From the IMG/VR virus record IMGVR_UViG_3300009509_000004, positions 1 through 64,000 of that record: a stretch of 64,000 nt of DNA, one strand, 5' to 3'. A program made the position numbers and the translations under genes. Position 1 is the stretch's first letter, and each line of letters starts with the position of its first letter. The stretch comes from a virus. Positions 15,360 to 23,584 of the stretch are shown piece by piece. Under the pieces are notes generated by a model. That model had not been told where the DNA came from. It saw nothing but the letters and a program-made list of their open reading frames with translations, and did not search any database.

Positions 15360-16550
15360 TCACACCTCCCCACCAAAATACCGCTGGATGATGCCGTCAA
15401 CAAACTTGGCATCGTCAGCGCCCAACTTGTTGATGACTGCTACGTTTGCGCCCTTGCGCACGTCGTTGTAGCGCTTGGCTTTCCTGGCCCAAGACAGAAG
15501 CCTGCGAGTGCCAAATGTGCAATAGCACTCTTCACGGTTGAGTGCGTCTCTGACCTTGGCCGCGATCTCGACCATCTTGCGCGCCCAATCGATCTTGACG
15601 CCAGTCTTTTGAACCAGGATCTGCGTCTCTGTCTCCTTGTCTGGGTAGTCAAACTTGATGATGGTACCAAAACGGTCAAGCGTTGCCTCGTTGAGAACGT
15701 TGGCGCCAGCGTACAGCCCCGTGTCGTCACCGCGCCCGTTGGTGTTGTCCGTCCCAAAGATGCGGGTGCGCGGGTGCTTCGCAACGACCTCGCCGCCATT
15801 CTCGATGAGGACAAGATCGTCACCCTCAAGACAACCTTGGAGGCGCATCAGAACGCCTGCCGGTGCCATGGTGATCTCGTCAAGGATGATGAAATATCCA
15901 TCCCGCCATGCGCGGGTGAACGCGCCATCCTTCCAGCGTGTGACCTGCTTGCCGGTTTCCTCGTCAACAACGATCTCCATCTGGCCGATGAAGTCTTCAA
16001 TGCTGATCTTCTGGCTGAACTGGAACCGAATACAAGGTGTGTTGACGATTGCTGCGAGCTGTTTGACGATGGTGGTCTTGCCGCCGCCTGTGGGCCCGAA
16101 AATGAAGATGTTGTCGTTGTCCTCGATGCCGACTGCGATGTGCTCCATGTGCTCCATTTCGCGCTTGCCTGGGAGCCACTTGGCGTCGTGCTTCGGCACC
16201 TCTGCCTTCTGAAGCGCCGTGAGGTCTGCGTCCTTGACGAGTTTGAGCCTGGCTACGCCAACCTTGAAATCCTCTGCCGACTCGGTGACGACCTCTGCCG
16301 CCTTGGGCTCTGGCCCTTTCGATGGCTCGATTGGCTTGGCCTTGACCGCCCGCTTCTGCCCTTTGCTCGCCATCTTGCGCGCCGCCTCGCTGATTGTTGG
16401 TTCGCCAGGATACTTGGCCTGATAATCTGCGAGAGACATCGAGTGCTCGACCTTGAGGTGGACTTCCAAACGATGGAACCAACACTCACAGATCCTGCAC
16501 TGGATTTTCTCTCTGCCCTTCTTGTCGAGTTTGGTGTGCTTGCTTCCCAT
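15360..16550 (-). CDS. CobS-like AAA+ ATPase with MucR-type zinc finger
   Basis: The 396-residue chain has two parts. The N-terminus carries a zinc-finger-like 'CRICECWFHRLEVHLKVEH' with 'SLADYQAKYPGEP', the pattern of MucR/Ros-type fingers, then a basic linker. From about residue 140 comes a MoxR/CobS AAA+ ATPase with Walker A 'IFGPTGGGKTTI', Walker B 'FIILDEITMAPAG', and sensor 1 'IFGTDNTNGRGD'. It should form a ring that remodels a target with the CobT-like VWA partner encoded next. ATG 16550 is chosen because AAGGAGA lies directly upstream; the frame is open to 16595 but lacks a second ribosome site. It is bordered on both sides by matching terminator/promoter units. Confidence 0.9.
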   Translation of the reverse strand: MGSKHTKLDKKGREKIQCRICECWFHRLEVHLKVEHSMSLADYQAKYPGEPTISEAARKMASKGQKRAVKAKPIEPSKGPEPKAAEVVTESAEDFKVGVARLKLVKDADLTALQKAEVPKHDAKWLPGKREMEHMEHIAVGIEDNDNIFIFGPTGGGKTTIVKQLAAIVNTPCIRFQFSQKISIEDFIGQMEIVVDEETGKQVTRWKDGAFTRAWRDGYFIILDEITMAPAGVLMRLQGCLEGDDLVLIENGGEVVAKHPRTRIFGTDNTNGRGDDTGLYAGANVLNEATLDRFGTIIKFDYPDKETETQILVQKTGVKIDWARKMVEIAAKVRDALNREECYCTFGTRRLLSWARKAKRYNDVRKGANVAVINKLGADDAKFVDGIIQRYFGGEV

Positions 16551-16567
16551 GTCCGTTCTCCTTTTTG

Positions 16568-16590
16568 AGTTGGATTTGCCCTTTCCAACT
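16568..16590 (-). promoter_or_regulatory. Hairpin in the cobS-like mRNA leader
   Basis: AGTTGGA (16568-16574) pairs with TCCAACT (16584-16590) across a nine-base loop, just upstream of the AAGGAGA ribosome site. It may protect or present the site. Its role is not proven. Confidence 0.5.
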
Positions 16591-16600
16591 TTCAACTTAA

Positions 16601-16629
16601 ATTGTAACCGATCTGTTTCCAGAAGTCAA
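16601..16629 (-). promoter_or_regulatory. Strong sigma-70-type promoter for cobS-like gene
   Basis: Minus-strand TTGACT (16624-16629) and TACAAT (16601-16606) are separated by 17 bases, very close to the bacterial consensus. It starts immediately after the terminator of the primase gene, so cobS is an independent transcription unit. Confidence 0.82.
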
Positions 16630-16630
16630 G

Positions 16631-16660
16631 AAAAAAATTGCCTTGGAGGCAACTTTTTTT
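16631..16660 (-). terminator. Intrinsic terminator after primase gene
   Basis: The hairpin TTGCC/GGCAA with a five-base loop is extended by a G-U pair and A/T runs and followed by U7 on the minus strand. It sits 14 bases after the primase stop and is nearly identical to 15327-15353. A and T runs on both sides make it able to work in both directions. Confidence 0.88.
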
Positions 16661-16674
16661 GTTTCCTATTGAAT

Positions 16675-17673
16675 TCATTGATAGATTTTCTCCAACTTTT
16701 TTCTGCTCGCACCAACGATTGCACTCAATCTGCCACGCCTGTCACCAGTATATTTCACCGCGTTGTCGTATGCCTCCCATGCCTGCTTGCGCGTTGATGC
16801 CCCTGGGTCTGTGCCCATCGGCAACCGCGCAATCGACACGTGGTCAAAGCGACACAACAACTGCTCTGCGACCTTGTATGGCGCTTCTGCCTCTTCAGGG
16901 TCAAGCATGACGGTGATGGCTGCGTCGCTGGGCTTCATGATGAGCATCGCCAGTTGTTCTGGATGCAGCACCTTGCCCATGAGTGCGAGTGCGGGAATGC
17001 CGTGCTGCCACAACTTGATTGCGTCCAATGGCCCCTCGACAATGGCCACATCGCCCTCGATTTTGTGATGCTTCCACCCAAGCAAAAGTCTGGCGTGGTC
17101 GGCACCTTTTGGATTCAGGTATTTGGGCTGCTGTTGGCCTGTCGTGTCGCGTGCCGTGAACGATCTTCCATTGGGGCATTCCACTGGGATGACTATGCGC
17201 CCGCCATATCGCCCTGATCGACACCAACCGACTCCCCATTCACGCGCTGTGGCTTTCTTGATGCGCCTTTCCTTCAGGTACACAGGAAAACTCCAATGGC
17301 CATCCTTGTACACAGGGATGTATTCTGCCGGCAACGGGAAGTCAACCGCATCGTCTGGTGCGTCGCCCTCCCTGAGCGCCAGCACCTTCTCAACCAACGT
17401 CTGCGGTGTCTCCTTGCGTCTGAACTCGACCTCGTTGCGCATGATGTAGCGCTGCGCCTCGCCCCTGCTGATCCCCTCCACTTGGGCAATCAGCCCGATC
17501 ATGAAGCGCCCTGCTTCTTCACACTTGAAACAGATGTAGTGGCCCTTTTCGCCATCCACATAAAAGTGGCCATCTTTGGAACACCAAGGACACACCGCGA
17601 TGATCTGGCCTGTGCTGCCCAAGCGCACTCTGTCCAGATTGTCTCGGCACCAGCCCTCGATGTCAAATTTCAT
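16675..17673 (-). CDS. DNA primase (CHC2 zinc finger plus TOPRIM)
   Basis: A 332-residue bacterial-type primase that should lay down RNA primers for lagging-strand synthesis. The zinc-binding domain is at the N-terminus ('AVCPWCSKDGHFYVDGEKGH', then 'YICFKCEEAGRF'), a CxxC...CxxC variant of the CHC2 ribbon. The TOPRIM core has 'VAIVEGPLDAIKLW' (catalytic Glu) and 'AITVMLDPEEAEA' with the acidic metal site. No C-terminal helicase domain is attached; a DnaB-like helicase is encoded separately at 19693. The start overlaps the methyltransferase stop by four bases. The gene ends the replication operon, closed by the terminator at 16631-16660. Confidence 0.93.
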   Translation of the reverse strand: MKFDIEGWCRDNLDRVRLGSTGQIIAVCPWCSKDGHFYVDGEKGHYICFKCEEAGRFMIGLIAQVEGISRGEAQRYIMRNEVEFRRKETPQTLVEKVLALREGDAPDDAVDFPLPAEYIPVYKDGHWSFPVYLKERRIKKATAREWGVGWCRSGRYGGRIVIPVECPNGRSFTARDTTGQQQPKYLNPKGADHARLLLGWKHHKIEGDVAIVEGPLDAIKLWQHGIPALALMGKVLHPEQLAMLIMKPSDAAITVMLDPEEAEAPYKVAEQLLCRFDHVSIARLPMGTDPGASTRKQAWEAYDNAVKYTGDRRGRLSAIVGASRKKLEKIYQ

Positions 17674-18473
17674 GCGCGACTCCCTTTCAGAATCTCCTTC
17701 AGTTGCTCGTGGCGTTGCTCATTCTGCTCTTTTGCCTTCAGTATCGCCTTGGGCGTCCATGGCTTGATCTCGCCTCTCAACGTCATCGCCAACATCTTCT
17801 TTGCCGACACGTCCAGCGCCTTCTGGTCTGTGTCGATGCCAATGTAGGCGCAACCGTGAAGCCTCGCTGCTCGCCCCGTGGATGAGCTTCCACAGAACGG
17901 ATCGCACACGACCTCGCCTGGCGTCGTGCTATTTGTGACCAGCACCTCGCACAACGGCACTGGCTTCTCAGCTGGGAATCCCTTTGCGATGCGCTTGAAC
18001 CGCAACACAGATGGGATGCCCAGGTTGTTCAGACGCCTCTTGCCCTTCTCCAAGAACACGATGAACTCATGTTGGTTCCTGTAATGGTAGCCCATGCCCA
18101 TGACTTCTTTGTCCCAGACAATCCGCTTCCACCACGTGAATCGCCTTCCCTTTGGCATCATCGAGACATACTGGCGCAACACATCGCTGGTCTCATCGTC
18201 ACAAAAGATGTAGCAGTGGCGACCCTTCTTGAGCACACGATACAGCTCTGTGAGCAATTGCGGGAATCTGTCATTGGGGAACACATTGAACCACGGATTG
18301 CTGCTGCCGTCTGACACCTTCAACCGCGTCGTGGAACCGACTGCCCTGTGTTTCTCCAAACTCTCATATGGCGGATCTGTGCAAAACATATCCACAGATT
18401 CAGCCTCCATCTTGCTGAGCACTTCCACGGCATCGCCGCATATGAGCTCAAATCCTGTCGCTGTAGTATTCAT
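17670..18473 (-). CDS. DNA N6-adenine/N4-cytosine methyltransferase
   Basis: An amino-type DNA methyltransferase of the beta class. The catalytic motif IV 'MFCTDPPYES' is near the N-terminus and the SAM-binding motif I 'VCDPFCGSSSTGRAA' is near the C-terminus, with 'YIGIDTDQKALDVSAKK' after it. No restriction endonuclease gene is nearby, so it is an orphan enzyme, probably protecting phage DNA or marking it. The likely start is ATG 18473 (267 residues, MNTTATGFELICGDAVEV). A longer frame to 18569 lies within the upstream gene in another frame and has no family features. It overlaps that gene by 26 bases, which suggests coupled translation. The recognition sequence cannot be read from the protein. 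Confidence 0.93.
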   Translation of the reverse strand: MNTTATGFELICGDAVEVLSKMEAESVDMFCTDPPYESLEKHRAVGSTTRLKVSDGSSNPWFNVFPNDRFPQLLTELYRVLKKGRHCYIFCDDETSDVLRQYVSMMPKGRRFTWWKRIVWDKEVMGMGYHYRNQHEFIVFLEKGKRRLNNLGIPSVLRFKRIAKGFPAEKPVPLCEVLVTNSTTPGEVVCDPFCGSSSTGRAARLHGCAYIGIDTDQKALDVSAKKMLAMTLRGEIKPWTPKAILKAKEQNEQRHEQLKEILKGSRA

Positions 18474-18753
18474 TCCACATCTCTGTCCAATGTTCGCACC
18501 ACATCTCCATGTGCTCGTCACACAAGATAGGTGGCAGGTTTGGATCTTTCCCTTTGCCATCCCACTCATATGCTGTCATGACGGGTGCCCGTTTTCCCCA
18601 GCGCTCTGAGCCATCGTCGTGCTTGCACTGCTCGCAATATCCCTCATCCTGAAGCCTGCTGAACTGGGCAGACCTCGGTGGCTTGGGATGCGATGGCAAC
18701 CCCTCGACATCGTGGCCTCTGAACCAGTCTCTGAGCGCCTCAAGACTTGGCAT
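18448..18753 (-). CDS. Small cysteine-rich protein with shared GHDVxGLP module
   Basis: A 101-residue protein of unknown function. Its first 20 residues ('MPSLEALRDW', 'GHDVEGLP') closely match the start of the protein at 5148-5627, while the remainder is different. It then has possible metal ligands: 'GYCEQCKHDD', later 'LCDEHMEMWCEHW'. The pattern C-x2-C...C-x2-H...C-x-H suggests one zinc site. ATG 18753 has AGAAGG six bases upstream, and the conserved module begins exactly there. It overlaps the zinc-rich gene before it and the methyltransferase after it. Confidence 0.72.
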   Translation of the reverse strand: MPSLEALRDWFRGHDVEGLPSHPKPPRSAQFSRLQDEGYCEQCKHDDGSERWGKRAPVMTAYEWDGKGKDPNLPPILCDEHMEMWCEHWTEMWNEYYSDRI

Positions 18754-19234
18754 TGCCGCCCTTCTCAAGCATCAGCTCGATGCTTGTCATCAACTCCCGC
18801 ATCGCTGCGTTGGTTGATGCGCAATCCCACTTGGCGTTTGCCGCGTCAATGAGCTTGTACAGCGCCTCTTTTTCGATGTACTGGCCATTTGGCTGGAAGG
18901 GTTGGCCCAAGCATGCAACATTCGGGCACCCAGTATCGCCCACTGGCCCGCCGCACTTCTTGCAGTGGCCTCCCTTTTTGGTGAACACATGGTCAGGCAG
19001 AATCTCGCTGACCAACTTCACCCTGCACGCCTCGCAAGCGATGTACAGGCACGTGTCACACTCTTGCGGGATCTCTGCCGAGCAATCAAAGTCTGGCTCA
19101 TACGTTGAGCAGTCATACCCGTAGCATGGCCCGTCTGCGTCGTGCTCACCGCACTTGGGGCACGGCCTGGGTGCCGCCTCCTGCTTCGCATCCTTGAGCC
19201 CCTTGAGCGCTTCCTGCAGGTTGAACTTTGCCAT
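18740..19234 (-). CDS. Multi-zinc-ribbon protein of unknown function
   Basis: The 164-residue product contains some fourteen cysteines, many in CxxC pairs: 'RPCPKCGEHDADGPC', 'ECDTCLYIACEACRVK', and 'GHCKKCGGPVGDTGCPN'. This would make two to three zinc ribbons, followed by a helical C-terminal part. Such small proteins commonly bind nucleic acid or host proteins. No family is recognised. ATG 19234 overlaps the previous stop (TGATG). The open frame to 19312 would lie inside the upstream gene and is rejected. Confidence 0.72.
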   Translation of the reverse strand: MAKFNLQEALKGLKDAKQEAAPRPCPKCGEHDADGPCYGYDCSTYEPDFDCSAEIPQECDTCLYIACEACRVKLVSEILPDHVFTKKGGHCKKCGGPVGDTGCPNVACLGQPFQPNGQYIEKEALYKLIDAANAKWDCASTNAAMRELMTSIELMLEKGGNAKS

Positions 19235-19470
19235 CACAGTGTCTCGCTGTACTTCTTGACTGACACCCGTGCTTCCTCTTGGCTGCCATATGGCCCAAAG
19301 CAACCTGCCCATGTCTCATCCCACCAGTACCAACCGCTGTTGTACTGAGTGACAGGATCGTTGGTCTCTTGGTGCAGGGGTTGCCCCAGCATGTCGATCT
19401 CATCGTTGCTCAGCCAATGTGGCGTGTTCACCGACATGACCACTGTGTTCATGATGTCTGATTCGCTCAT
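19234..19470 (-). CDS. Small hypothetical early protein
   Basis: A 78-residue acidic protein with an aromatic centre ('YNSGWYWWDETWAGCFGPYG') followed by 'SQEEARVSVKKYSETL'. The W/Y-rich strand and 'GPYGS.EEA' ending resemble small host-takeover proteins that modify or bind single partners, but no family is recognised. It is coupled by overlaps on both sides in the replication operon. Confidence 0.65.
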   Translation of the reverse strand: MSESDIMNTVVMSVNTPHWLSNDEIDMLGQPLHQETNDPVTQYNSGWYWWDETWAGCFGPYGSQEEARVSVKKYSETL

Positions 19471-19691
19471 AGCTCCACCTCGTCAAAATCATCTGGCGGA
19501 TCCAACGTCTGGCTCTTGTCGTCCCTGACGTCGCATTCCTCACACATGACAAATACAGGCTCACCGCCGTCATACGGCATCTCATTGAGCCTGGCCGCCG
19601 TCACGTCTGCTCCGCACCAGTCGCACTCGGCAACGATCTCGTTGTCATCCTCATCCATCTGCTCCAACATGATTTGCTTTGAAATTCCCAT
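19467..19691 (-). CDS. Small zinc-finger protein
   Basis: A 74-residue acidic protein with two CxxC pairs, 'AECDWCGADV' and 'VMCEECDVRD', spaced about 27 residues apart, as in a single zinc ribbon. The C-terminus is strongly acidic ('LDPPDDFDEVEL'). ATG 19691 is preferred over 19706 because GAGG lies six bases upstream. It follows the helicase gene with a short overlap. Confidence 0.68.
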   Translation of the reverse strand: MGISKQIMLEQMDEDDNEIVAECDWCGADVTAARLNEMPYDGGEPVFVMCEECDVRDDKSQTLDPPDDFDEVEL

Positions 19692-19692
19692 G

Positions 19693-21087
19693 TCATTCCT
19701 CGTCATCCTCTGCTTCTGTTATGTACATCCTGCTGAACTGAGCATCCATCGGGATGGTGATCTTGTCCTCGCCATCCCGATACTTGCCCAAATGCAATTC
19801 CATGTATTTGCCGCGTGTGTACGCCTCTGGCCCCGCTGCGCCCCCGCCGCTGCCGCTTTCCTCTTCATCGTCATCATCGTCTGTGGTGACCTTGGTGCTC
19901 CTGCTCTTTTTCTCTGGCGTGTTCAAGCTGATGACGATGGAAGCGATGCGCCCCTTGTCATAGCTCTCGCTGACCGCCTCAGCACCCGCCACCTTGTCTT
20001 TGTACTCTTTGCCCGCTTGCGATGATGACCAAACGGCATATGGCCCTTGCTGGGCCATGAATGACAGCCCCCAAAACACCTCTGCCTGCTCAAGCCTGAA
20101 TGACTCATAGCGCCTCGTGGCGCTCATGTGGTCGCCAGAATCCACCACGACCAGCTTGGGGTGAAAGTCATATTCTTCAGCTAGGTCATCGAGGCATCTG
20201 ATGAGGTCATTGACGGTGGTCTTGCGCACTGGCGACTCGATGATCATCAGCTTGTTGCCCAGCCGCGTCGTGGCGTGCTTGTATTTGGTGTCCAGCAGCC
20301 TCAGCTCGCTGGGCAGGAAGTCGAATTGCTTGAACTTGGCATACTCCATCTGGCTCCAGCGTGAGTCAATCCGCTGCGCGATCTGCTTTGCCGGCATCTC
20401 CATCGTGAAGTAGGCTGTGGGGAATCCGCTGGCTGCCGACCAATATGCCAGGTTGCCCAGGGTGATTGACTTCCCCTTCCCTGTCGTGGCGATGACCAGC
20501 CCCAACTCGCTCGTTTCGATGCCGCCGCCCAGCACGTGGTCAAGTTGCTTGAAGCCTGTCGGGATGCGCACGATGTGGCCTGGATGCTCTTTGTTGTATT
20601 TGCGCTCCAGCTGCCTGTCCTTGAATTCCTCAATCCACTTCACAACGTGGTAGTCTCGTGGCTTGACGTCCTGTCGGGATGCCTTGTTGAGCACCTCCCA
20701 CATCTTGTCCACATCGCCCTTTTCCAGCTCCTTGGCTGCTTCCTCAATCACCCTCTGCCCGTTGACGCCCCTGACAAACGTCTCAAGCTCCTTGAGGATG
20801 GCGTGCGCCGCCTTTGCCTTGCGTTGGGCGATCTTCTTGATCAGCTCCAAGTGCACCTTGCGCTCTTCATCCTTGGGGAAGTCGCGTTGCGCTCTGGCCA
20901 CCAGGATCTTGCCGTTGGGTTTCTCCCTGTATGTGTCCCAGACCTGCCTGATTGTCTTCCAAATCCAAGCGTGCTGGGCCGTTCCAAAGTGGTGGGCCTC
21001 CAGCAATGGGGCTGCCTTCTTCAAAAATTGTGGGTCACGCAAACAGCGTGACAAGATGTCTTCTTCAAAGCCCCTGTCAAATTTCAT
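19693..21087 (-). CDS. DnaB-like replicative helicase
   Basis: A 464-residue RecA-fold helicase of the DnaB/gp41 type that should unwind DNA at the fork. The N-terminal helical domain (residues 1-150) begins 'FEEDILSRCLRDPQFLKKAA', the familiar DnaB start. The ATPase has Walker A 'IATTGKGKSITLGN', 'PTAYFTMEMPAKQIAQRID' (the EM.. motif) and Walker B 'LVVVDSGDHMS'. An acidic, glycine-rich insert ('DDDDDEEESGSGGG') lies near the C-terminus, where DnaB has its loop. It is encoded between the loader and primase genes, as expected for a helicase-loader-primase set. Confidence 0.92.
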   Translation of the reverse strand: MKFDRGFEEDILSRCLRDPQFLKKAAPLLEAHHFGTAQHAWIWKTIRQVWDTYREKPNGKILVARAQRDFPKDEERKVHLELIKKIAQRKAKAAHAILKELETFVRGVNGQRVIEEAAKELEKGDVDKMWEVLNKASRQDVKPRDYHVVKWIEEFKDRQLERKYNKEHPGHIVRIPTGFKQLDHVLGGGIETSELGLVIATTGKGKSITLGNLAYWSAASGFPTAYFTMEMPAKQIAQRIDSRWSQMEYAKFKQFDFLPSELRLLDTKYKHATTRLGNKLMIIESPVRKTTVNDLIRCLDDLAEEYDFHPKLVVVDSGDHMSATRRYESFRLEQAEVFWGLSFMAQQGPYAVWSSSQAGKEYKDKVAGAEAVSESYDKGRIASIVISLNTPEKKSRSTKVTTDDDDDEEESGSGGGAAGPEAYTRGKYMELHLGKYRDGEDKITIPMDAQFSRMYITEAEDDEE

Positions 21088-21802
21088 CGTTGTAGCCCAT
21101 TTCCTTGGTCATTTCCTCATGTATCTTCTCTCTGTAATCCCCTGGCTCCATCGTGATGGCTTGGAACTTCCCTGCCAGCATCGAGGCAACGGTTGCGCCA
21201 TAGGCTTGGCCCATCTTCTCAAAGTCCATGTTGGTCGCCAGCAACATCGGGTTGCTGTCGTCCAGCCGCCTCTTGAGGATGCGCTCAACCTGCGCGTCCA
21301 TGTACTTGTTGTCAGCCTTGGCCCTCTCCTTGCCCATCTCGTCAATCGCCAGGAAGTCTGAGGTGAGCATCCAATACAGACGTTCCTCAATCTCTGATTG
21401 CTTGAAGCCTCGCTTGATGTTGAAGTCAAGATCGGGCATCGTGGTGTAGTACACCGTGCGCCCCCTCTTGATTGCCTCCATGAGCACATAGCTGATGAAG
21501 TAGGTTTTGCCAACTCCGTTGTCACCCAGGAACAACAGACCATAGCCCCTCTTGAGCGCCCTGTTCATGTTGTTGACGTACTGCTGCACAACCTGCTTGA
21601 AAATCTCGTTGTTGTGCGTGATGTCTGATGGCTTGATGTGCCAGAAGTCCTGCGGCACACATCCTTCATAGGCTGACACAGCGATGTCAAACTTGCGCCT
21701 ACATTGGCACGTGAAGTCGTTGCCCTTGCACTCCTTGCAAGCCACAATGTATTTATGGAACGCCCTTGACTTGAAGTCGTTCACTTCATCTTCTGTCCTC
21801 AT
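21077..21802 (-). CDS. DnaC/DnaI-like helicase loader ATPase
   Basis: This 241-residue AAA+ protein has Walker A 'LFLGDNGVGKTYFIS' (about residue 95), Walker B 'FLAIDEMGKERAKA', and sensor 'NPMLLATNMDFEKM', the layout of DnaC-type loaders. The N-terminus carries a cysteine cluster ('ACKECKGNDFTCQCRRKF'), a zinc site common in this group. It would load the DnaB-like helicase encoded directly downstream, with which it overlaps by 11 bases. GGGGG upstream of ATG 21802 supports the start. Confidence 0.9.
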   Translation of the reverse strand: MRTEDEVNDFKSRAFHKYIVACKECKGNDFTCQCRRKFDIAVSAYEGCVPQDFWHIKPSDITHNNEIFKQVVQQYVNNMNRALKRGYGLLFLGDNGVGKTYFISYVLMEAIKRGRTVYYTTMPDLDFNIKRGFKQSEIEERLYWMLTSDFLAIDEMGKERAKADNKYMDAQVERILKRRLDDSNPMLLATNMDFEKMGQAYGATVASMLAGKFQAITMEPGDYREKIHEEMTKEMGYNDEI

Positions 21803-23461
21803 CTATTTGCCCCCGCCATACAGATGCGTGACGGCCCATTTCACCATGGCTCTGATGGGCTCGCTCACAAATAGCTTGTGGCCTGCAGCGATGGTCTTGG
21901 CGGTTTGCTGGATGGTCATCAGGTATCTGTCATCACATGCGCGCACGTCAAACCCAGCCTCCACGAGTCCACGCCTCAGTCTTTTGTCCAGACTGCCAGT
22001 GTCGCTGAAAGAGTGCGCGTCATCCTTGTGCCGCTTGAAGTTGCCAGGCTTCCACTTCTTTTGGCCACCCTGTGTGTCTTCAAAGAGTGCGTTGGCCACC
22101 TTCTCTGCCGCATACGGGGCAGCCAGGAAGCTCAACGATGGATATTTCATATCCTTGTCTGCGAAGTCGGTGACGTGCTCCTGCCAATATTCCAAGAGCT
22201 GTCGCGGGGTGATCTCGTTGTACAGGCACTCCACCGCGATGAGGCCACAGTAGCGATCCCTCAGCTTGGGCGATAGCTTGAACGTTGGCTCATGGTTCTT
22301 TGACTTCTGAAGCATGATCCTGAATCGGGTGTAAATGCGGCCCATCTCGCTGATCAGCTTCTTCATGACCGCCTGCCGCCTCTTGTCCTTGGGCTTGCGG
22401 TCCAGGATCTCCATGATTGCCGCCCGCTCCTTGGACCTGGGCTCAAACGATATTGACGGGTGCCCTCTCAGGTCCAGCTGCTCCCACTCCATTGGCTTCT
22501 GTGGCAGCTTCTTTTTATCATTGCGCGCCTTGGTGCGCGCCGCCTTGACAGCAGCATGTTTCTGGGCCAGTCTCTCAGACAGCTCTGTGCGCTTGGCCTT
22601 GGGCTCATCTTCTTTTGTGCTTTCCTGCTTGCTGTGCCCCTCCCCATTATGGGTAACGTCCTTTGCCTGTTCTTTGATCTCTGATGATGTATATTCCCTA
22701 TAAGGCACACCATTTTTCGCCCCAGTCTCTGTTTTCGAGCGTTGGGACGCTACCACTGTGTCAGAGCCATATTTGATTCTGCCCTTTGCCAGCATTTTGC
22801 TGCGAAGTGACTGTGTGTTTTCCTTGTCCAATTTCTGGAAATTTCCGAAAAACTGTGCAACCCCAGCCACCTTCTCCGGTGTGTGATTCCTCAATGATAA
22901 CAAACCGCTAGGTGCAATATGTGGTGCACTTCCACACATACAAGTTGGATCCAATACAGCAAATTGACCAGGTAGGTTACAAGCTCCCATATCCGACCTT
23001 TCCCTACTTTGCTGCATATCTGTAACCACTTCTGGAAAGTGGTCAAGATAGATGATCGGTTGGGGATGCCTGTTGTGATCTTCCTGTGATGCTTGATGGA
23101 CTTCTGGACTGGCTATTTGCTCAAAATCTGGATCTGCGAGTAGGTGGTTGGACAGTCGGATGAAGTGGCTGCGACCTGCAAGGATGGCTCTGCGCGCAAG
23201 AACGATTGATGTTGGTTTCCCAACCATGGCGTTCTTTTCAAGCCCGATGTACCCTTTGTTGTAAAGCTCCTTCAGGATGTAGTCAAAGCGCCCTCTGGAG
23301 TATCCCATCAGCGTTGCCAGTCTCTCTCGACCTGAGCTGAGGTGATGCCTGGGGGTGACCATCAACCTCATCCACACGGCAAACCCTGGTTTTGTCAATT
23401 CATCATACGCCTGTTCTATCGTGGCGTGCCCACCTGTTTCCACGCCATCGCCTGATTTCAT
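21803..23461 (-). CDS. Replication initiator-like protein with winged helix
   Basis: A 552-residue protein whose residues 10-80 look like a winged-helix domain ('SSGRERLATLMGYSRGRFDY' and 'ILKELYNKGYIGLEKNAMVG'), as in phage replication initiators that bind the origin. A long polar, lysine-rich middle follows, and a helical C-terminal domain may contact the loader or helicase. It lies just upstream of the loader, helicase and primase genes, the usual place for a lambda O or DnaD-like initiator. ATG 23461 has GGAGG with ideal spacing. An open frame to 23581 runs through the structured leader and is rejected. Expression is probably controlled by the leader at 23474-23584. Confidence 0.75.
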   Translation of the reverse strand: MKSGDGVETGGHATIEQAYDELTKPGFAVWMRLMVTPRHHLSSGRERLATLMGYSRGRFDYILKELYNKGYIGLEKNAMVGKPTSIVLARRAILAGRSHFIRLSNHLLADPDFEQIASPEVHQASQEDHNRHPQPIIYLDHFPEVVTDMQQSRERSDMGACNLPGQFAVLDPTCMCGSAPHIAPSGLLSLRNHTPEKVAGVAQFFGNFQKLDKENTQSLRSKMLAKGRIKYGSDTVVASQRSKTETGAKNGVPYREYTSSEIKEQAKDVTHNGEGHSKQESTKEDEPKAKRTELSERLAQKHAAVKAARTKARNDKKKLPQKPMEWEQLDLRGHPSISFEPRSKERAAIMEILDRKPKDKRRQAVMKKLISEMGRIYTRFRIMLQKSKNHEPTFKLSPKLRDRYCGLIAVECLYNEITPRQLLEYWQEHVTDFADKDMKYPSLSFLAAPYAAEKVANALFEDTQGGQKKWKPGNFKRHKDDAHSFSDTGSLDKRLRRGLVEAGFDVRACDDRYLMTIQQTAKTIAAGHKLFVSEPIRAMVKWAVTHLYGGGK

Positions 23462-23473
23462 TATAACCTCCGC

Positions 23474-23584
23474 AAAAAAAAGCCCCGCACCTCCATCGAT
23501 GGCTGTGCAGGCCAAACAGGACGTTTGACCCCATCGGTGGAGGTGCGTCAGGCAACTTCTCTTTGCTGATTGACGGTGCACAGC
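23474..23584 (-). ncRNA. Structured leader RNA with terminator, attenuator-like
   Basis: Read on the minus strand, a 17-bp arm (23531-23547) pairs with 23486-23502 with one G-U. It is extended by four more pairs (23550-23553 with 23482-23485) past a two-base bulge and followed by U8 (23474-23481). Inside, with no spare bases, an 8-bp hairpin (23523-23530 with 23510-23517) stands beside an eight-base strand (23502-23509). That strand is exactly complementary to 23577-23584 upstream, giving a pseudoknot or a competing antiterminator helix. The ribosome site of the initiator gene follows directly. Confidence 0.75.

Noticed and set aside
13235-16550. Cobalamin (B12) biosynthesis function
   Set aside because: Only CobS- and CobT-like proteins are present; CobN and all other pathway genes are missing in the window.
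21803-23581. Longer initiator protein starting at 23581
   Set aside because: The extra codons run through a strong hairpin and terminator, show no similarity to anything, and the ATG at 23461 has an ideal ribosome site.
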